From Saururus chinensis (taxonomy: Eukaryota > Streptophyta > Magnoliopsida > Piperales > Saururaceae): a stretch of DNA of 64,000 nt. Positions within the stretch are counted from its first letter, which is position 1, and every line of letters starts with the position of its first letter. The position numbers were made by a program, and so were the translations under genes. The stretch covers positions 10,103,968-10,167,967 of the forward strand of contig CP141141.1 of NCBI GenBank assembly GCA_035235625.1. The letters run 5' to 3'. Of this stretch, positions 57,357 through 64,000 are shown one piece after another. The notes below the pieces were generated by a model, which was not told where the DNA came from, searched no databases, and saw only the letters and a program-made list of their open reading frames with translations.

Positions 57357-59095
57357 TGCTATAACACTTGAAAGTTTTTAAAATTCCCTTTTCGTGGCCA
57401 CATGGAAATAAGTAAGTTTGCCCCTTAGTTCTTCTTGGTATAATAAATCCTCTTTAAATGGTATTTGGATATGGAAATTTATTATTAAAAATTAGACAAA
57501 AAGAGCTTCATAGATCTAGTAAGAGTGAATGAATTGAAGCTTGGATGAGGAAGTTATGATGAATGTAACATCAAGGAAGTTTTGGAGTACATGTGAAAAA
57601 TAGTGAATTTGACCTTTGGGTATTCTCGATACAATAACTTATCCTATGATTTGAATTTAAGTATAAAACTTTGGTGATATAAACTAGATAAACATAGCTT
57701 CTAAACGCTCTAAGAATGCACAAATGGGAGATAGGATAAAGGAGTTAAGATCATATAAATTTGGACCAAATGTACTGTGGGTGACTTACCTACACCTAAT
57801 GATCTGACCATGAGATGTTATTAATATTATAACTTTTCTAAAAATGGAGTTTTTATATAAAATTTTGGGTTCTTATAATGGACATAAATATCTTTGTAAT
57901 TCTACTAATAACACATTTATCGGGCTTTATATGAGGAAGTTATGGCTACCCAAAGTTAGGACAACCATAGACATGGTGATTGCAATGGTTTCAGGCAAAT
58001 TTTCTCAAACAATACCTAGTTTACTAAAATTTTGTCCCCTTTCCCTTTTGAGGCCCTTAGACTCCATTTTTTCTTAGAAAATCATCTCAAAATGAAGAGG
58101 GAGAAAATCAAGGGCTCTCCAAATCAAGAAGAATCAAGGGATGGAGTAAAATTCTATGGGGATTGGTTAGCATTTCATGTGAGAAATGATTTTTATTGCT
58201 ATCATTGAATGGTTTTGAAACTTAGAGAATACATGATTTTAGGAATCTTTGGTTTCTCAAAACATTGTGAATTCATGATTCTATGTCGAATTGCTAACCT
58301 TGTTGCAATAATTAAGTTATGAAGTAATTGTATGATATGAATCATGCTTTCGTTCATGGCATGAAAGCATGTAGAAGATGATTTATGATATTTTGTCATG
58401 ATTATGCTATAACATCATTTTTTTTCCCTATATTTAATGATCATTTGATAGTAACAATAATAATTTGTCATTATGGGAAGGTTATATGTGGGAACGATTA
58501 TAATATGGCATGCTATAGAGTGATTTTGTGAACATAGAACATTCTCTATTGTTTCTTCCTTATCATTAGCATGACCATTGACACGTTGGTTATGACATTG
58601 ATGAAAGGAGAGAGATGACAATACTAACACCAACCATCGGTGAGCCATCGGTTGTCATTGGCAATGAGGTTGATGCATTAATAAGGAGCCAATGAGGAAG
58701 GTTGTTCCATACCAACCTACTGTCAGTGAGCAATTAACATGTCGATGGTCACCAATGGGCATTGATAACTTGGCCGACACATCGGTGAGTCTATTGATAG
58801 TAAGCCAATAATGAGTTTTTTTTTTGCATAAGTTTCTATTTGATATAAGCTATTATTAAGTAATATAATGGCATAAAATTATATGCATAAGAGTGCAAGA
58901 GTATGTGATAATATGATTGTTGATATATGAGTATATGAACCTTTTGTGTGTAAGAATCCTTGTATTGGATCACACCCCAGGCTACTGGTAAATAACAAAT
59001 AAGGTCTTGTGAATATATGAGTTTTGGCTCACGATGACTACGTGAGTTGAGTATTGCAAACCGTTAAACCTTTTAGTGATATACATTTTCAAAAC
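57357..59095 (+). mobile_element. Old gypsy LTR fragment, plus strand
   Basis: It starts TGCTATAACACTTG and then matches the U3 start of the LTR at 59669 (AAATTCC...CATGG...AGTTCTTCTTGG). It is the inverted relative of 20600-23000. It includes a CATCGG/GACACGTTGG-rich block at 58560-58800. The end is indistinct near 59095. It adjoins the old Athila gag, so it either truncated that copy or inserted into it. Confidence 0.6.
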
Positions 59096-59663
59096 TTAGG
59101 GTTTGTTTGGGAACGGCTTTCTGTCAAATTTCCCATGTGGATTTGGCAAAATTCACTAGATTTCTGCCAAATCACATTTGGTTGTAGGATTTCTGGGAAA
59201 TCCTGCAGCAACTAGATTTGGTGAAAAGTAGAGTAGAAAATCTGGAATAGCTGGATTTTGAAGAAAATAGGACAAAATCCCACTTTTCACACAATCTCCT
59301 CACCAAGGAGATTGTACGAGAATCTTCAAAAGATTTTTGTACATGACATTTTGTCCCCAGTTTAGACATCCCACAACCCCTGCCTGCCCTTCATTGCACC
59401 CTAATGGTAGAGTAGCCTTTGTCCCTTCCCAAGCCCTAATCACAGAACAACCTCCCCACCCCTTCCCGAGCCCTAAAATTGCCAACATCATTTGTCCATC
59501 CCTCCATCCTCCGCCGCTTTCCTCTTGGCCTCCATATGTCCACCTCTTCAACCCAAATTTGTCGCCTCATCAACCAATTTGCAAAAGCAGAGGAGCTCAT
59601 GGAGATCTTGCCTGCCCTGGCTCAATGGCATTATTGAAGGCAACTCCACCACAGACAGTTCCG
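59096..59663. other. Non-coding stretch before the solo LTR
   Basis: It begins AGGGTTTGTTTGGGAACGGC and is rich in variants of TGGATTTGGC/AAATCTGG; a short stem CAATCTCCT...AGGAGATTG lies near 59291-59314. It could be a MITE or LTR scrap. From 59355 on it is C-rich. No gene is recognised. Confidence 0.35.
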
Positions 59664-59668
59664 GTAAT
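59664..59668. other. Target-site duplication GTAAT, left copy
   Basis: Immediately before the LTR start TGTAATGTCC; identical to 63422-63426. Confidence 0.9.
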
Positions 59669-59990
59669 TGTAATGTCCGGGAATTTTCTAAATTCCTGAA
59701 TTCGTACATGGGGAAATTAGGGTGTAGGACCCCTTGATCTTCTTGTGGGAATAACTTAATCATCAATTGGAAGTGGTGGCTTAATCCTATATATATGAAA
59801 AATAGACGGAAAGAGCTTTGAAACGCCACCAAGAATGAGTGAATCGAGGTCCGGATGAGGGAGATACGACTATTCTAAGTTGAACATGTTGTGTAGGGCC
59901 CGTTTACCCGAATTTGGGTTGCCGAATTGAAGAGATTTTAGCCCAATTTCTCATGGGATTAAGAGCCCTAATCTCATACCTATAAAAATA

Positions 59991-60000
59991 AAGAATTAGG
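59991..60000 (+). promoter_or_regulatory. TATA box of the solo LTR
   Basis: CCTATAAAAATAAAG, 322 bp from the LTR start. The GC island begins about 190 bp downstream. Confidence 0.6.
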
Positions 60001-60184
60001 GCTTTTGGGGGGAGCTTTTAGGAGGGGACCGTGAAGGGAATTTTCCGGCGAGGCTCTAGTGGCGATGGATCGACATCAAATTGGCAATTGAGGTAGGATT
60101 ACAATCTTATTAGTTTTGATAATAAAATATTTGAATAGTGATTTATGCTCCTTGTTAAAGTAATGTTAAAAATTAAACCAACGG

Positions 60185-60930
60185 AATTTTAGTAGTCTGC
60201 CGGACGCTGCCGGTGGTCTGCTGAACGGCTTCCAGACGATCACTAGATGGCCGGTCTTGGACCACCTGTGAGGTTCTGGCGAGGCTCGGGTCTTGGACCA
60301 CCGTCTGCAGTCTTCTCTTCCCCATGCCCGGTGAACACCGGCAGTCACGGCGGAGACCCTTTTTCTTCTGCACATACTTTGCAAATCTGGAAGAAAAGAG
60401 CACCGGTGGTATGGACCACCGGAGAGGGGCCTCGTCTTGCCATGGCCCTCTGCCCCTCCCCTTTTTCCTTGTTGAGGCTGGATCGCCGCCGCTCAAAGAG
60501 TTGCCTTTGCAAGTCATGGATTGGGCAATCAAAAATAGTTGGGTTGAGAAATTCGGATCGCTGCGGCGGATGGGCATTACTGGCCGGCGATGGCGGGTGG
60601 CTCAGTCGAGTCACCTCTCAACGATGATCTGGCAGCCAATTACCCTGAGGACAGTGGTGGCGGCCATTGCACAGCCGGTAGCCAGCAGCTACTGGCCGTG
60701 CAGTCCGTTCGCTGGTCTAGGTGGGAGCGCTTGGGCACCACCGGGCCGGGATACCACTGTCTAGGCTTCCGCCCCGAAGCAACCACCCCCATACTACCGG
60801 TGGCTGAAGCTTGGATCAGCGGCGGCTGGACGCAGAGTCCAGCAGCTGCCCACAATCGCAGGCATCTCCTAGAAGGAGATGACCTGCAGACGGGTCCAAC
60901 TCGTTTTCTGGCTGGAACCATTGAACCTGA
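60185..60930. other. GC-rich island inside the solo LTR
   Basis: Marked change of base composition. It contains GGTCTTGGACCACC twice (about 60254 and 60290) and several CCGGTGG/CCACCGG inverse pairs. Open frames exist on both strands, as expected from GC content. I see no homology to a known protein. Confidence 0.5.
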
Positions 60931-63421
60931 CTAGGTTTATTAAAAAAAGAGAGACGAAAGAAGGGTCAAACCTGGTCCGATTCAGGGGGATAAAAATGTC
61001 AAACAAATTTTAGAAAAACTACTATTGAACCTTGAGAAGTGTGAGAGTATTCGGACCAAGTTTGAGGCCTGGGAAAAATCCCAGAGTCTCTAAAATGACC
61101 TTTTTACCCCTAGTAATTAAATCATCATGTGAAAACCATTTACCAAACTTCAAGGCTCCAGTTCAGGGGCCTATGAGTTGGGTTAAAAATCAAGAAAATT
61201 CTCACAAAGAGTTTAATGAGTAAGTTAATTATAGACCAAATCTCATAGTAAGGAAAAATCCCAGTGAGTGGTTAATTGACTAATTTATCATTAGGGTTTA
61301 TCGTAAACCATTAAGACAACCTGGGTTGGTTCAAGGGGTTCACGACCCCATCACATGCAAGGAAAATTACAAAGGGTCCATGAAGTCAAGTAGTACCCTT
61401 GAGTTTAATTTTGGACCCAATGGATGTCATTAAGGCTTTAAACTAAATAACAAAAATACCCTTTGAGTGGATCAGTTTGAGAGTGGAGCCTCCTGAGAGG
61501 ATTATGACTTAAAATAAATAAAAGGGTAGTGAGATGACCAAATGAACCAAGGGAGGGTAACATACCCCATGTGGTAGAATTACCATAATGCCCTTAGGGG
61601 ACAGTATGTTCTATTTCCACTGGAATGGATAACCTAGCAATCGAGCATTAGGGTGCCCTAGAATGATGTTAAATGATTTCAAAAGGAAGGGGTGTGACTA
61701 GCAAATGACACGAAGACCTTAATAGGTCATAGTGTCATGGGAATTAAGGGGTAGAACCCTAATTCTTAGGTTTAAGGCAGCGCATTACAAGTGTCTGCAA
61801 CTGAGTACATCGAATGACTAGAGTGTTTTATATATAACACCCGGGATGCATTATAGTTGTTTACACTCTTGGGCTTGAACTAGCTGAGCCCTAGCCCTGC
61901 AAATGAGTGCAATGGGCCTTTATTCATTATTTATGCATTGGTGTGAATGCATATTATTTATGTTGATTGTGCTAATGCATGCTTTTATTATTGATGTTTT
62001 GATTTATATCGGTAACTTAAGATTAATGAAGTTTAATCAAGAGACATGGGTTGTCGTCGGATTGTGGGGAGAACACCTAATCAAGATAATGACTAAAATA
62101 CCCTCTTTAGGGTTGGGACCAATTCATGGAGTGAGCAGGGCCCTGACATAGAATCTTACCTTGGTTAATGAACCGAGGGTGATTTTGGGATGTTCTTCGA
62201 GTCATAGCTCAGTGGATGAGCTATTTAGTGGGCCAATTCACAAGGTGAAGAGGACCCAAATGGTTAAGTGGATACTTGACTGGATGAAAATAATCTAGTC
62301 TAAGTTTCAGATGTTTGGGGGAGTCAATGGTCATAAGGACCTAAGCCTTCTATGGATATGTCAGTAATGTCTTATGAGACATTTTCTCCCAGAGTTGGGA
62401 TGCTGGAGATTGTGATATGCTTCTTCATCACCACGATGGTTTGGGTATTGACCAGAGTGTCTTTACCATGGGTCTCCTGTAGGTCTTCCCAGGACTATTT
62501 AGTATGTACGAAAAATGAAGTTGTGTGAGCATCATGGAAGGCTTGTGCTTCTCACCAATCTGTGTCCATGAGCACAGTTGGGATCCTCTTCTCCAGATTC
62601 ATGGCAGGCTATTGAGAGCCCTGGGGATTTGGGTCAAGCTGCTATTAAGCAATCTACTCCAAGGTTGGAGTACTATGTTTGGAGGTTTCTCGAGGGGTGA
62701 GTTATCTTTGAGTTACATATTTGATAGTCTTAATTATCAAACAAGGGATGTGTGATAATTAATAATAATGTTTGATATTGCTTGTTAATTAGACAAGTGA
62801 AACGGTTAAAGGACTTACTAAAATGTAGGTTGAAAATATCTAAGCATTGCATGTGTGATGCTATGCTTCTTAGGATAGAGTAGTTTCTAGGCAGAACTAC
62901 GTTTGGATCCGATCTTGTTGGAAATATTGGAGATGTTGTCTAATGAGTACGTAAGCAACTAACATCAGTTGATGTTGGCCTGATCCAAAAAATATTAATA
63001 AAACCTTTTGTCCTTTGGATGCTCTTCTCCTGAAGGCAGAGATGCTCCATTGTGGTTGTGGTTGTTGTTTGGTTTGCTTTATTGTAGATTCTCCAGGCGA
63101 CGACAAGTAAGACCAAGGCAGGCGAGCATAAGAGATTTTGTGTTTTTGCAATTTCAGTACGTTAGTGTACCTTTAGTGTGAGAGTCAACTTGTTATTTAT
63201 TTTTAGACGGGTGACAGACTTGTACTTAGATGGATGAGTTAGTTTTTATGAATTTTCAAATGTTAAATAATATCATATGATTTGATATTCGTATTTGTGA
63301 ACCCCAGTTATCATGACCTGGATATTTAATCGAAGGGTTTATTTTATATTTAAAGAAAAAAATTCTCGCTACTTACCGTTCGTGCTATTTAAAAATACTT
63401 TTAAAAATCCAGGTCGTGACA

Positions 63422-63426
63422 GTAAT
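63422..63426. other. Target-site duplication GTAAT, right copy
   Basis: It follows ...GTCGTGACA directly and is identical to 59664-63426's left partner at 59664-59668. Confidence 0.9.
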
Positions 63427-63524
63427 ACTATTCCATAAGCACTTACCCCCGTCTCCCAAGCCTTATGCAGCCCTCTACGACCATGGCCAACTCCAGTGTA
63501 CCCACCACCGCCCCACCCTGCTCT

Positions 63525-63815
63525 TATCATGAATTGCCTATATTTTATTTATTAAAAAAATTTATTTGAAAAGGGGCAATTTTGTATCATGCAATTCCCC
63601 TTTTGATTCAGTCATGAAGTTTTGCTTTTGATTTTATCATGCAATTCCCCTTTTGATTTTGTATTATGCAATTCATCTATTTGGGAGTAGATTTCCTGAT
63701 GTTTTAATTATTGCATGCGGTAATTATCATGCAATTTTGTATCATGAATTGGCCTGCTCTTATCATGCATCGCTTGTAGGTTTATTTAAAAAAATTATAT
63801 GTATCATGCAATTCC
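63525..63815 (+). repeat. Dispersed TATCATGCAATTCCCC repeats
   Basis: TATCATGCAATT or a close variant occurs at about 63576, 63638, 63661, 63725 and 63800, usually followed by CCCCTTTTGATT or CCCATTT; CTGCTCTTATCATG occurs twice (63519, 63753). Spacing is irregular. No gene is seen from here to the window end. Confidence 0.7.
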
Positions 63816-64000
63816 CATTTAGAGATTTTAAATAAATTTATATTTCAATTTATATGTTGCAATTTATTGGCATTAATAAAGCCTAAACACTAGAGTTGCT
63901 TGAGTAATTTAGATATTTGGTTCTTCCATTTTAATTTGAAGTTAATATTGAAGATTTTCTTTTACTATGTTCCCTTGTGTCATTTTATTGATGTTGGCTT

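Larger units (their letters stand above)
59669..63421 (+). mobile_element. Solo LTR, 3,753 bp, chromovirus type
   Basis: It begins TGTAATGTCCGGG and ends ...CCAGGTCGTGACA, between perfect GTAAT duplications. There is no internal coding region, so it is a solo LTR. It has a TATA box (59991-60000), a GC-rich island (60185-60930) and an AT-rich 3' half. The 3' half is shared with the older fragment at 25580-26815 plus 32041-32660, and the 5' start with 57357 and 23000. Open frames in the GC island have no recognised domain. Confidence 0.92.

Noticed and set aside
60166-60934. Open frames up to 146 codons in the GC island of the solo LTR
   Set aside because: Same reason: both strands and several frames are open together, and the Pro/Arg/Ser-rich products have no known domain.

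Overview
The window looks like nuclear DNA of a seed plant, most likely an angiosperm. It is AT-rich and intron-bearing, and it is dominated by Ty3/gypsy LTR retrotransposons (chromodomain and Athila types), a hAT transposon and a Mutator-like element. I recognise only one host gene: a five-exon gene on the minus strand at 35396-37339 for a heavy-metal-associated isoprenylated plant protein (HIPP) with two HMA domains and a C-terminal CSVM prenylation box. Splice junctions, conserved motifs and repeat boundaries were read by eye.

Layout. 1-4.8 kb: no recognisable gene; a TG/TA microsatellite and a possible LTR terminus. 4.8-11.6 kb: two truncated copies of a chromovirus-like gypsy element, both on the minus strand, sharing one 2.15-kb LTR (7448-9597) in a pol-LTR-PBS-gag order. 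11.6-18.6 kb: a degenerate Mutator-like (MULE) region with a Ulp1-type cysteine-protease remnant (+) converging on a MuDR-type transposase remnant (-), studded with a near-palindromic motif (consensus CGTGTTATCGATAACACG) and tandem arrays of 63 and 86 bp. 18.6-25.6 kb: old LTR debris. 25.6-33 kb: a three-level nest, in which an LTR fragment is split by a TATA-bearing Tat-like LTR, which is split by a 3.5-kb solo LTR with perfect CCATA target duplications; ~220-bp direct repeats flank the nest.

33-38.5 kb: the gene island with the HIPP gene. 38.7-57.4 kb: a second nest. An old plus-strand Athila-like element has its gag split by a ~4-kb minus-strand LTR, which in turn carries a 4.3-kb hAT element (perfect 8-bp target duplication ATCATAAC, nearly complete transposase gene) and a young 7.5-kb Athila-like element (49011-56506) with two 1,419-bp LTRs differing at three positions and one open 857-codon gag-protease frame, but no pol. 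57.4-64 kb: an old LTR fragment, then a 3.75-kb solo LTR (59669-63421) with perfect GTAAT target duplications, then a short repetitive stretch.

How the pieces relate. The repeats record insertion order: old gypsy/Athila copies, then solo LTRs, then hAT and the young non-autonomous Athila. Several elements could be dated or tested because exact termini and target duplications are visible. The least ordinary part is the MULE/Ulp1 region with its dispersed palindrome, which may be a binding-site array for an element-encoded or host protein.
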